A DNA stretch of 64,000 nucleotides from Triplophysa rosa (taxonomy: Eukaryota > Chordata > Actinopteri > Cypriniformes > Nemacheilidae). A program made the position numbers and the translations under genes. Numbering within the stretch: the stretch's first letter is position 1; every line of letters begins with the position of its first letter. The notes beneath the pieces are model-generated. The model worked only from the letters and a program-made list of their open reading frames with translations. It ran no database searches and was not told where the DNA came from. Location: NCBI RefSeq assembly GCF_024868665.1, contig NC_079890.1:195032-259031 (forward strand), in the 5' to 3' direction. Of the stretch, positions 1-9,730 are shown one piece after another.

Positions 1-87
<87 letters not shown>

Positions 88-115
88 GTTTGTCTGTCTG
101 TCTGTCTGTCTGTAT
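1..115. repeat. (TC)n then (TCTG)n microsatellite
   Basis: An uninterrupted TC dinucleotide run of about 83 bases passes into several copies of TCTG. A shorter CT run follows near 143-156. Simple sequence only, cut by the window edge. Confidence 0.97.
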
Positions 116-835
116 CAGGAGAGTTGCTCAGGTCTTTTGCTGTCTCTCTCTCTCTCCTGTCGTTCACCCCTCCCTCTGTCCCTAGAGTGACACAACAAGT
201 TAGTGTTGTAATAAATCACAGTGTTGCTGGCCGCTCTCATCTTTGATATAATTAATAGGTGCTAAGAGAACGTAACAGCCTGTAATTTGCAGATGCCAGT
301 TTGAGGTGGCCATCAGAAAGATGCTTCTCCACCTTTTCTTTATATTTTTCGGGCAAAAGTGCAGAACGCTGTTAAAATTGTCAAAATTAAATATAACTCT
401 TCATGCACGGCTATAAAACTGCAACTAGAGAGAAGTTTGAAGGTAAATATTAAACAGGATTTTGGAGCTTTGGATGAAAATATGAGCTGTGCTTTCATCT
501 GTTCATATGTGGTTGCTAAGGTGTTGTTGTTTTTGTGCACTGGGGTGCAGTTGTTAGGTTGTTGTGGATGGTTGACAGGTTGTCGCTGAGATATTTCTGT
601 GACAAGCTAATGGCTTTAATGCCCAGAGAAAACATGAACTGATCAAATGTCAACGTGAAATACCCAGACCCAATAGTACTATATCCATGCAAATATTTTT
701 AAGAAGGGAAACGTATGCATAAATATCCCATCGAGAACTAAGAACATTGGTGCTAAAATTGCATGAGGATTCCCTACGGAGCCCTTTTAGGGACATTGGG
801 TGGAAAAAACATGAGAGGTTCATGAGAGACATGAG
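116..835. other. non-coding, nothing recognised
   Basis: The open frames here are short, lack domains and overlap each other on both strands. I see no RNA gene or repeat family I can name. Confidence 0.5.
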
Positions 836-841
836 AGATTC

Positions 842-916
842 TCTCGCAAACATGTTTGCATTATCTCGCAAAACTTTTGCGTTCTCTCGCAAACATATTT
901 GCGTTATCTCGCAAAG
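842..916. repeat. four-copy 21-22 bp tandem repeat TCTCGCAAA...
   Basis: TCTCGCAAA starts at 842, 864, 885 and 907, so the period is 22, 21 and 22. The copies contain short palindromes such as GCAAACATGTTTGC. The array lies just upstream of the TCTCGCGAGA motif and shares its TCTCGC core, so it may be a decayed cluster of the same type of site or simply a local tandem duplication. Confidence 0.8.
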
Positions 917-949
917 AAAACCTAATGAAATATCTTGTGAAACGTGTGT

Positions 950-959
950 TCTCGCGAGA
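950..959. promoter_or_regulatory. TCTCGCGAGA promoter motif
   Basis: A perfect 10-bp palindrome TCTCGCGAGA lies 143 bp upstream of the ATG of the first HECT-gene exon. This element is known from vertebrate CpG-type promoters and is bound by BANP. Its position fits the core promoter of the gene starting at 1103. That it is active is inference. Confidence 0.6.
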
Positions 960-1102
960 GACTTCTGCGCGGTAACTTCTGTGCGCCTGCACAGCATCAC
1001 CTGAGTGATTTTGGATGTGATGTACGCAGTTTAGACAAAACATACAAACTTCGACGTGAGTACAAATATAAAACTGTAACAATTACTTGGTGTAGCTCAA
1101 CG

Positions 1103-1180
1103 ATGGAGGACGATCTTCAGCTGTTTTTAAGGTCACGGCATGTTCCAGAAGACAGCATCATCCGCATGAACAGGGAAAAG
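1103..1180 (+). pseudogene. first coding exon of a HECT E3-like gene (SAM-like start)
   Basis: An ATG opens a 26-codon exon (MEDDLQLFLRSR...) ending in AAAAG before a good splice donor GTAGGT at 1181, in phase 0. The peptide resembles the short amphipathic N-terminus (a four-helix, SAM-like start) of a HECT ligase family that is greatly expanded in fish. The next expected exon, completing that domain, was not found before the HECT exon at 4968, and the intervening DNA is full of repeats. Together with the disabled HECT exon this suggests a decayed gene. The match to the family is from memory of its style, so moderate. Confidence 0.5.
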
Positions 1181-1243
1181 GTAGGTATAATGTTTCATTA
1201 AAACTTGACTTGTATGTCTGTAGGGGTGTAAACATTAAATAGC

Positions 1244-1436
1244 CCTATTATACTATGGCCACATAAGCTATGTTCTAAATATAATTACAAGCCACAGACC
1301 GTCATCTTTGTTGAATCAGAATTATTACAGAATTTACTANCCTATTATACTATGGCCACATAAGCTATGTTCTAAATATAATTACAAGCCACAGACCGTC
1401 ATCTTTGTTGAATCAGAATTATTACAGAATTTACTA
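1244..1436. other. 96-bp perfect direct duplication around one N
   Basis: Bases 1244-1339 and 1341-1436 are identical by eye and separated by a single N at 1340. That is the signature of two overlapping contig ends joined without collapsing the overlap, rather than of a biological tandem repeat. Confidence 0.85.
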
Positions 1437-1847
1437 ACGTTAATAAGGTATCATATACATTACTCGAAATTGCGACCATAGTTGCTTATGCTCCCAAAAC
1501 CTGTAACCCGTTTAACCTCAAAATATATTTTGGAGAATTTGTGCGAGTGCCATTTTGTTTTGATGTGACCTGTTTTCATTAACGTTACTGTACAGAGCGT
1601 TTAATATAACAGCACACAGTATGCGCGTGCTGCGCTACAGTGATCGGTGTACATCAGGGATAGGATTAGAATCATGCAGCAATAATCAGGGGAGTCGTTA
1701 TCTGGCAAGGAGTCCAAATTCGGCACAACACAGGCCAGGTGGTGTGTCGAATTCTCCTACCCGTCAGATTTTCCTACCGCAGGGCAAAATTTAGGCTACA
1801 ATCTAAACCACATCGACAAAATATACAGGTAGGATGATTTTACAATG

Positions 1848-2000
1848 CAAAATACCCTGTCAGATAGTCCTACCAGTTTAAAAAGAACACATAAAATAAG
1901 TTTACATTGTAAATACCCTGTCAGATTATCCTACCAGCATAAAAGAAACATGTAGGATTAATTAACAGCACAATACCCTATCAAATTGTACTAACAGTGC
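1848..2000. repeat. three degenerate 61-bp tandem units
   Basis: A core like AATACCCTGTCAGATAGTCCTACCAG recurs at about 1851, 1912 and 1973, the last copy diverged. A related TCAGATTTTCCTACC stretch lies near 1765. Function unknown. Confidence 0.6.
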
Positions 2001-2342
2001 TAAATAAATAGCACTTTATAAATAAAGTGTTTTTCTGACAGAGTGTCTAACTTTCATTTTCTGCATCTTTATTAATCCTCCAGAATGCAGAGATAATTGA
2101 ATCTGAACAGACGTACAATCACCACCTTTAAGTAATCCTGTACTGCTGGTAAGAGAGGCAAAAATATGTTTTGTATGTGGATCATAGATAATCGTTCCTA
2201 AAATACCTGCAGTATCGATTCCAAATACCAGAATTGCCTATTTTTGCGTAAGATTTGGCTTTTGTTTGTCTAGAAAGACAATACAAAAATACACAATACG
2301 GAATAAACAAGGGACGAAGATTGTGTAAATCATATACACTCT

Positions 2343-4009
2343 GGGCCTCATTTATGAAACGAGTATACGACCGAAAACTGGGAGTACGGTAGTTTCCACC
2401 CAGGAGCATTTATCCAAAAATCGGACGTGAGCGGTTGCCACGATCAAATCTCACGGCAGGTCTCAGCTCGTGTTTGCAAGTTTTGAGATAGGGCGAAGGT
2501 CCGTGTATGCTTTACCCTTTTGATAACTGATAAGGAATAATGACAAATAGAAAGATAGATTGTTTTTTTCGTTTAGAATGAATGTAAAAATAGATTCCAA
2601 TGCGATTTCTTTTTTTCGTGACATTAATAAAGTATTTTCGTTTCCAGCCTAATTATCATTTAAATGCTTGAAATTACCAGGTTAACTGGTGCTTAGGTGT
2701 ACAACATTTTAATGAAATTTTAGGCTACTTCTAATTTACAACACTTAAAATGCACATTTAAAAGTACAACGTGTTAAAAACTACAATATGCCTAATCAAT
2801 ATATTTATAAGCAATTGGTTAGTTTACATATTTGCAAGATGTTCGTTTCTTTGTTTGACATGCATTAATGAAAACAGACAAAACGCATGATTTAATGTTT
2901 TATTTGTGCGATGTTCGCTTGGGGGTGGAAGACGCGCACTGGGTCACACAGCTCGAGGATGCCTGGCTTTGTGTGGCAGGCTCTGGTTTGTGGGGGAACC
3001 CGGGGCAGAAGACTCTGACAGGTCTGAAAGAGAGAGCAATAAATGATGCAAACATAAAACTGTGTGTGCTTGTGTAACCGGTACTACTCACCCCGCTCTG
3101 CGCGGGCCTCGAACCGGCGTCGGTTCAGATGGGAGACGGGCGCTCTAACGAGGAGGCTAAAGACCGCAGTATCTAGCGTCTGTCGCTAGAGCGTCTCTGT
3201 TGGTCGGGGAGTGAGGTTTACACACTGCACAGCTCTTCACTAGCAGGCCTCCGTTACACTTGATTTAAATAGCCTGAAATGCAAGATTAGCAGCATTAGA
3301 TCCCGTTTAGAAACATGCATCAGTCTCCTCTGCCACAGACAATTTTCTCTTCACCTAATTTTTTTTAAATATAAAAAACATTTACACATTTAGTACACAT
3401 TTAATTGCACCGCAAAAATGATCAATAGGGCATAATTTACACCTACATTCGTTTTTACATTAACACAGGAATGTAACTCAAACAAAGTTCTTTAAAACTG
3501 ATGTCAGATTAATTTTGTTCCAATTTAAAGCCATTCTAGGCTACAAACAAAGTAATTTAAAGCAATACCAATACTTTCAGTGTAAAAATAATAGTGAAAC
3601 AATAATAATAAATTATTTGCGGTCATTTTTACAAAACATAAATATCCAATAAAAAATACAAACCTCAGCTTGAGTTCGGTTCACTGTTGCCCGCAGCAGT
3701 GATCTCTTTACAGACTGTTTTTCACATCTTATGATTTCGCTTTTCAAGGTTAAAGTTTGCATAACTAAATCGTAAAAGTTCCTCTTTTTCTCCGGATTAC
3801 GTTTCTCCGTGTCACAAAATCAAGGGGAAGGCGTCTACACCCTGAATTTATTGGGGCATGATATGTAAATTACGATTGATTTTTATGATCGATTCATTTA
3901 TCAAGGTAAGATCATTCGTACAATGAGATTGGTAGCATTGAATGTTTGATGAATCACATGTGAATCCTGTCGTAAGATAATTTCTACGTTTGATTGATAA
4001 ATGAGGCCC
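2343..4009. mobile_element. 1.67-kb element with GGGCCTCATTTAT inverted termini
   Basis: The left end reads GGGCCTCATTTATGAAAC and the right end is its inverse (GATAAATGAGGCCC). The interior is AT-rich with no transposase frame, so this is a non-autonomous DNA transposon or a composite. A tRNA-like SINE sits inside it. The element at 29711-30054 has related ends. I cannot name the superfamily. Confidence 0.55.
3070..3250 (-). mobile_element. tRNA-derived SINE-like repeat
   Basis: On the minus strand an A-box-like segment (TAGCCTCCTCGTTAGAGC) is followed about 40 bp later by a B-box-like GGTTCGAGGCC, then GCGGGGTGAGTAGTACCGG. The spacing fits a tRNA-derived Pol III promoter, but no clean cloverleaf or anticodon arm is evident, so this is not called a tRNA gene. 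It resembles a repeat common in cyprinid genomes. Confidence 0.55.
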
Positions 4010-4236
4010 AATATATTGTACATGAGAATAAGAAACTTTGCTAAAACGTGTGATGTTATAATTAACGAAGTTCATGATTGAGGGGCTGAAACCAGTTCTA
4101 AATAAAAATTGTTACTGTTGTTTTCTACACCGTATGTCTTTTACGTTCTTTTGTAAAATACAAAAGGAGCATTTGTAAAATATTTGGCTATGCGATTACA
4201 AATAATTTGGACTGAAACTGTATCTTACTTCAACTT

Positions 4237-4660
4237 AAAGTGAAACTTCACCAAAAAATGAAAATTCTGTCATCATTTACTGACCTTCCAGTTGTACTTG
4301 TTCCAAATCTGTATACATTTATTTGTTCTGATGTAGAAAGAAATTTGGAAGAATGCTTATAACCAGACAGATTTTGCCCCCATTAACTCCCATAGTAGGA
4401 AAAATATATTTTTTGTTCTGTTGAACACAAAAGACATTTTGAAGAATGTAGGACAGCAAACAGTTCTGGGGCACTTTTGACTGCCATTGTATTCTTTCCT
4501 ACTATGGGGGTCAATGGGGGTCAAAATCTGTCTGGTTAAGCATTCTTCCAAATATATTTCTCTGTGTTCATCAGAACAAAGACATTTATACAGAATTGGA
4601 ACAACGCGAAGGTGAGTAAATGATGACAGAATTTTCATTTTGGGGTAAAGTGTCCCTTTT
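4237..4660. mobile_element. MITE with AAAATTCTGTCATCATTTACT ends
   Basis: The left arm contains AAAATTCTGTCATCATTTAC and the right arm its inverse (GTAAATGATGACAGAATTTT). The rest is also a long imperfect palindrome built on CCCATAGTAGGAAA / TTTCCTACTATGGG. This is the abundant teleost foldback MITE also seen at 12082 and 35882. The 93-residue frame in it is an artefact. Confidence 0.8.
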
Positions 4661-4967
4661 AGTCAACACTCCATTGTTAACTCCAATGTACCTTTGTTAA
4701 CAGAAACTACAAAAAAATCGTTAACTGAAAAAAACATAATGGGGAAATTTGAAACTAAACTAAAATACTCCACATTTTTATCCACAATAGTGTAATTGTT
4801 TAATTTGTAATTTGCCTAATTATATATAAATGTGCTATTTTAGAGTGACACAACAGAAAATGTTGTTTAGATTGAACAGTATGAGGCTGTAATTTTTTTA
4901 ACTTAACTAATTATTTGAAAAATGTAAAGAAATCTTGAAATAATCGTTGTAAATGGTCTTTTTCTAG

Positions 4968-6058
4968 ATGGGTAGTGAAATTCCTTCACCACCAGATGTG
5001 CCACATGCAAGAAACCACCTTTCTCATCCAATGTCATCTGGAAACATAGAAAATCCAAAAGATGTGCATGCTTTTATACACAGGGTAAAGGTTGTAGAAG
5101 ATCTTTTAGCTGTGTTCGTGGATAGCAACATAATTAAATCAACTCTGAAAATGGACTTTGTGAATGAGAGTGCTGTAGATGATGCTGGAGTGTCCAGAGA
5201 AGTTTATACTGCATTCTGGGATCAGTTCCTCGAACAGTGTGAAGGGGAAGATGAACGGATTCCTAGACTGAGGCCAGACTTCTCTGAAGTTGAATGGGAA
5301 GCAGTAGGAAGGATATGGGTAAAAGGATTACTTGACCTCGGTGTACTACCAATTAGACTTTCCAGTGCTTTCATTTTAGCATGCATGCATGGAATTGACT
5401 CGCGGTCAGCGACGATGTCCTGATGTCCTCTTTCCACAACTACCTTTCTGTGACTGAACGATCTGCTGTTGCAAAGGATCCTCAAGGCACACTGGAGGAA
5501 TGTGATGAAGAGGATTTGCTTGACCTCTTCACAAGAATGGGCTCTCACTGCATCCCTCCGAAAAACAACATGGAAGTTGCCATCCAAACAATGGCCCATA
5601 AAGCAATTCTTCAAGAGCCCAAATACATAATAGATTGCTTCTCCAAAACCATGCAATTTGCACTGCTCAAAGTACCAGACCAGGAAAGTCTACTGTCTCT
5701 GTATGACACAAAGAAGGCGACTGGAAAAAAGGTAGTACAGCTACTTCAATCAACACAGATGATTCGCTCTCAGAAAGAACAGACAGTATTCAATCATCTG
5801 CAACGTTATGTCAGAAATGCTGACCAAAGCAAAGCAGAAAAAATTCTACGCTTCTGTACAGGTTCTTCTGTCATATGTGTTGATCAAATTAAGGTAAGCT
5901 TCAATGCAGAATCTGGCCTCAGCAGAAGACCAGTTGCTCATACTTGTGAAGCTACTCTTGATTGACCATATACTTACAATTCTTACCCAGACTTCCGCAC
6001 AGAGTTTGATAACATTCTGTCCAGTGATTACTTTGAAATGAACATCCTGTTAATTTGA
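4968..6058 (+). pseudogene. HECT-domain E3 ubiquitin ligase exon, frameshifted and interrupted
   Basis: After a splice acceptor (TTTTTCTAG, 4959-4967) a single exon encodes a near-complete HECT domain of about 360 codons, of the type annotated in fish as G2/M-phase-specific E3-like. The N-lobe begins near 5080, with DDAGVSREVY typical of HECT starts. Frame 1 runs to 5423 and is continued by another frame (SSFHNYLSVTERSAVAKDP...), so one base is missing or two are extra near 5400. The C-lobe keeps the catalytic-cysteine motif HTC (about 5940-5948). An in-frame TGA at 5963-5965 follows, yet the same frame resumes with PYTYNSYPDFRTEFDNILSS to a TGA at 6056-6058, the usual C-terminal tail. HECT ligases form a thioester on that cysteine and pass ubiquitin to substrates. 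Two lesions make it a likely pseudogene, although sequencing error could explain one. Confidence 0.8.
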
Positions 6059-6084
6059 TGCTGCACAGGAATGTCATAGTTATT

Positions 6085-6664
6085 TGTCACGAGGGTGGCA
6101 GAAAGAACCCAGATGCAGGCAGCAGCAGTGAAGGGGTTAACAAAAGAAGACTTTAATAACAAAACAAAACCCCGCAATGGAGGGAAACAAGACACGATAG
6201 TAACTCAAATGGAAACAAAAAAAAAGACTTCCCACAAGGGGTCAAAACAAGAAAACAGGATAGCTCAAACTTACTGATTAAATGACGGAGAAGAATATAT
6301 AACATACACGACAAGAGGCAGGGGATAAAACAAAGCAAGGTATACTGACTAGGCGCAGCAAAAGACAAGGTATACTCCACAAGCACATACACATGCAACG
6401 CAAGAGCACAGGACAATGAAACAAGAGGGCATTAAATAGGGTAAGACAAACGAGGGATAATGACACAGGGCAGGTGGGAAACATTAGACATGGCAGGGAA
6501 GCAATACATGAAACAAGAGGGGCGGGGCCAATGACAAGACACGAGAAAACACATGAGAAGTAAAAAACAAACATCTCATGGCTTTCTCACATAAAACCTA
6601 AGGGCTCTGTCCCGATCCTGCCACACGACTAGGAATTCATAAACAAGAAGGTAGGACCGTGACA
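6085..6664 (-). mobile_element. 3' LTR of gag-only LTR retrotransposon
   Basis: Read on the minus strand it begins TGTCACGGTCCTACC at 6664 and ends CACCCTCGTGACA at 6085, giving TG...CA termini and about 580 bp. An ATTAAAG polyadenylation-like signal lies about 60 bp from its end. Bases 6085-6155 match the fragment at 7893-7960, which defines the pair. Confidence 0.75.
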
Positions 6665-6680
6665 GAGCCCCCCTCCCTTA
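6665..6680 (-). other. polypurine tract of the LTR element
   Basis: On the minus strand AAGGGAGGGGGGCTC directly abuts the TG of the 3' LTR, as expected of the plus-strand primer of an LTR retrotransposon. Confidence 0.6.
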
Positions 6681-6822
6681 ATGAACACCCCCAGGTGTTC
6701 ACCAAGGGGTTGACAAACAAGACATGACAGACTGGGACATAGACAAGAACCAAATACACATAGACAACATAACCAAGGGCAACACATAGACAACATAACC
6801 AAGGGCAATACAGAAAATACAA

Positions 6823-7857
6823 TTACTGGGTTGGGGTGGGACAACAAAAATAATAAAAATGGGGGGGGGGTGGGGACAGACAAGGGCTTGTGGGGGGAAC
6901 AGTCCTAGTCCCCGGCTGCGCTCGAGGGCGCGATGTCCTGGGGGACTTCGGGGAGGAAGTCCTGGGGGACAAGGCTGGCCGCCGGCTGGAAGGCCGGCTG
7001 GAAGGCCAGCTGCTGCACCGAACGGGACGCCGGCTGCTGCACCGAACGGGACAAGGGACTGGACACGGGACTGGACACCGGTGCACCGGACTGGATTCCG
7101 GCTGCACCGGCTGGGACGCCAGGCTGGACGCCGGACTGGGCGCCGGCTGGATCACCGGACTGGACACTGGACTGGAAACCGGACTGGTTACCAGACTGGA
7201 CGCCGGCTGCACCGGCTGGGACACCGGCTGGAAGACCGGCAGGAAGGGCGGCTGCTGCGCCGGCTGGAAGGCTGGCTGGAGAGGGCTTGACGCTGGCTGG
7301 GATGCCGGCTGCTGCACCGGCTGGGAAGAGGCCAGCGCCGCCCTCCGCTGACACTTCTTCTTCAGCCGAGCCACCCGCCTGGAGGTCGGCTGAAGGAAAG
7401 AGGCAAACGGCACGGCTGGCTCTGGCTGGGACTCCTCAGATGTGGACCCCCAGGATTCTCGCCTCCCCCGCTTGCCAACGAGGCTGGTGGACGGTGGAGA
7501 GGCTGCAGAAGGTGAGGAGGATGGCGTGGCGGTGCCCACAACCCCGATCTGCAGGGAACCACCCTCAGGTATCGTGACCAGCGGAGATAGGTAGCTGGTA
7601 AGTGCTGAGACCATGGACTCCGATCGCTCCGCGGCGGACAGCCACACGGCGTCGAAGTCCAGCGGCCTCAACGCCCTCATCTCCGCCCGCGAAAGTGGAT
7701 CCCTGAGACCGGAGTTAAAAAGCACCGCGAGTTCCTCCTCCCCGAAGACGCCATTCTCGGCGACGTCCAGGAACCTGTCCACATACTCATCCACACTCTC
7801 GCTCCCCTGGCGAACTCCACAGAGGAGGCGAGCTAGGTGAGACCGTCCAGCGTTCAT
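6823..7857 (-). CDS. Gag-like protein of a pol-less LTR retrotransposon
   Basis: The 344-codon frame begins about 35 bp inside the 5' LTR fragment and ends about 140 bp before the polypurine tract. Residues 1-100 look like a Ty3-type Gag/retrotrans_gag segment (HLARLLCGVRQGSESVDEY, then SGLRDPLSRAEMRAL). From about residue 150 the protein becomes a long array of Pro-Val-Ser-Gln repeats (QPVSQPVQPASS style) with Arg-rich clusters. The underlying DNA is a GC-rich minisatellite that leaves several frames open on both strands. No zinc knuckle, protease, reverse transcriptase or integrase follows, so pol is missing and the element could move only with help from a relative. Gag would form the particle that packages the RNA. 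The N-terminal family assignment is moderate; the C-terminal half could be a replication-slippage expansion. Confidence 0.6.
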   Translation of the reverse strand: MNAGRSHLARLLCGVRQGSESVDEYVDRFLDVAENGVFGEEELAVLFNSGLRDPLSRAEMRALRPLDFDAVWLSAAERSESMVSALTSYLSPLVTIPEGGSLQIGVVGTATPSSSPSAASPPSTSLVGKRGRRESWGSTSEESQPEPAVPFASFLQPTSRRVARLKKKCQRRAALASSQPVQQPASQPASSPLQPAFQPAQQPPFLPVFQPVSQPVQPASSLVTSPVSSPVSSPVIQPAPSPASSLASQPVQPESSPVHRCPVPCPVPCPVRCSSRRPVRCSSWPSSRPSSRRPALSPRTSSPKSPRTSRPRAQPGTRTVPPTSPCLSPPPPHFYYFCCPTPTQ

Positions 7858-7892
7858 GCTGCCTGCTGGGTTCAGTGATGGCTCTTGCGTTC

Positions 7893-7960
7893 TGTCACGA
7901 GGGTGGCAGGAAGAACCCAGATGCAGGCAGCGGCAGTGAAGGGGTTAACAAAAGAAGACT
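7893..7960 (-). mobile_element. truncated 5' LTR remnant
   Basis: Its 68 bp match the terminal 68 bp of the 6085-6664 LTR with a few substitutions, then the similarity stops abruptly in AGAAGACT. About 510 bp of the 5' LTR, including its promoter, are gone. Confidence 0.75.
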
Positions 7961-8359
7961 TGGGGATGGGCAAACGGGACAGCGAGAGGCTCACCACCGT
8001 CGCGCTTGTTTAGATTAATATACAACTAAAACCAACTCCAGCTGTTCAGATGCAGAACCCTCTAAAAAACACCTCCCTCACACAGTATAGGCTACAATAA
8101 TCAAATCATTTTGCTTTTAAACCTGCTGAATACCACACTCTGCCCGGTCTGAAATGTCAATTGGTATTGCTAAAAGTAAATAGGACCCTGATAAAGTCCT
8201 CTGAACTTCATAGAACGCGTAATTGTTTTATACAAGGTGGTCAGGCATTGGATTTCATGCATACTGATAGTGACACCTGCTGGCCGAAGTTGGTACCGCA
8301 TGCTAATGTTAGCTAGCCATCATATTTTTTCTCACTTGTGTTGCTCTTGGAGGAAAAAA
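7961..8359. other. non-coding, nothing recognised
   Basis: No frame, palindrome or repeat family is evident up to the minisatellite. Confidence 0.5.
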
Positions 8360-8505
8360 GTTTTGAAGAGCGAAAAAAAAGTTTTGAAGAGCGAAAAACA
8401 AAGTTTTGAAGGGCGAAAAAATTTTTTTTGAAGAGCGAGAAAAAAAGTTTTGAAGAGCAAAAAAAAATTTTTGAAGAGCGAAAAAAAAAGTTTCAAGGAG
8501 AGCAG
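8360..8505. repeat. GTTTTGAAGAGCGAAAAAAA minisatellite (~21 bp x 6-7)
   Basis: Six to seven copies of a 20-24-bp unit GTTTTGAAGAGCGAAAAA with variable A-tract length. The Lys-rich frames (SEKKVLKSEKK) are translations of the repeat, not a gene. Confidence 0.9.
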
Positions 8506-8699
8506 AAAAAATCTGACAGACAGAGAGAGACAGAGAGAGAAAGTCTTCGGACTTAGGCTCAGAAAGGGTCTAGGACACTGTTTTTATTTTTCTCCCCGCA
8601 ATTTTTTTTTCCGCCTTGCGGTTCAGGGCCACCGTAGTTATTGTAATGAGAATTCAGCAATGTTACTGAAAGTTTTTTTATGTTGATCCAATTTCAGAA

Positions 8700-9460
8700 A
8701 TTCCCCTTTATTAAAATAACAATATCTCTTTTGTCCACTGATGTGTTTCTCTGGATTTTCTATTTAAACAGCCAGAACCGCACTGGAAGCACATGCTTTC
8801 CCACAATGCATTTCTGCTCACCTAACCCAGTTGGTGACTTGCAGTAAAAACACAAACTGTCTTCTTCTTCTTCTTTATTCATTCATATGTGTGGAAGGGA
8901 GTAAAAAAACATAATGCACACTTTCCCGTAGTAAAACAAATGAAGACGCACTGGTAATGTTTTAAACTGTAAACAGGGTATAAAACAAAACAGACAGACA
9001 AGGTTCACTTTTAACGTGTTTAATTGTGTAAGTGAAGAATTCATAACAGATCAGGAGACGTGAAAAGACATGAAACATCTGTTTGCATACATAAACAATA
9101 TTTCTACGAACTGCAGAGAGTTTGTTCAAGAAAAAGGAGTTGAATATTGTTTTCACACGATGCAGTTGCATATGATAATTCAGCCCAAAAATGATTTAGT
9201 CATGCGACTCAGATGAAAAGTGTTTTCTGGCCACAACCTCAGGAATCTGTGCGTTCTCATTCCCAGACTGAATAACATGAATCAATTGTTAGAAATCCTT
9301 CCCAAAGTAGAAGCAGGAGTTTGATTGTTGGATTAAGTTCTTTTAAGTTTTATTCAAGTCCTTTAGGACATTCTTTTAAAGCAAGCAGTCAAAACTTCAG
9401 CGAAGTATAGCCAACTTCACCCAGTCTATTTTTGACATCCGCCCATCTCCAGTGTTTTCC
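8700..9460. other. non-coding, AT-rich
   Basis: Short frames only. A CTTCTTCTTCTTC run lies near 8861. Nothing else is supported. Confidence 0.5.
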
Positions 9461-9469
9461 TGCGGGGTT

Positions 9470-9730
9470 AATGTCGCTGTGAGCGCGTGATCGTGTGTCT
9501 CGCTGTTTTTAATTGTGCTAATAAGCACATATTCACCTCCGCTCTAATTATGGAGAATATAATCTGTAAAGCGTTCTGCCCGTCACTGGAAGCCCTCTGT
9601 CAGGACCGTGACATGTGTGTGGGTTAAAACGCTGTCAGGGTCTCTACACGGCACGCAGTCCTGAGGGCAACGGCTCAGATTATAATTAAAATCTACAGGG
9701 ATTTAATTGTAATGTTCTCACAGAGTTTCT
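9470..9730. promoter_or_regulatory. candidate conserved non-coding element
   Basis: A low-repeat island with homeodomain-like AT motifs (TTTTTAATTGTGCTAATAAGC, CTCTAATTATGGAG, ATTATAATTAAAAT) flanked by repeat-rich DNA. The texture fits vertebrate developmental enhancers. Conservation was not tested. Confidence 0.25.

Noticed and set aside
842..916. CRISPR-like array
   Set aside because: Four adjacent units without unique spacers, in a vertebrate genome.
3090..3165. tRNA gene on the minus strand
   Set aside because: A- and B-box-like sequences exist, but no full cloverleaf; the flanks match a dispersed SINE-type repeat.
6859..7577. Plus-strand ORFs of 143-214 codons opposite gag
   Set aside because: Shadow frames of the GC-rich repeat encoding the Gag tail; none has a domain.
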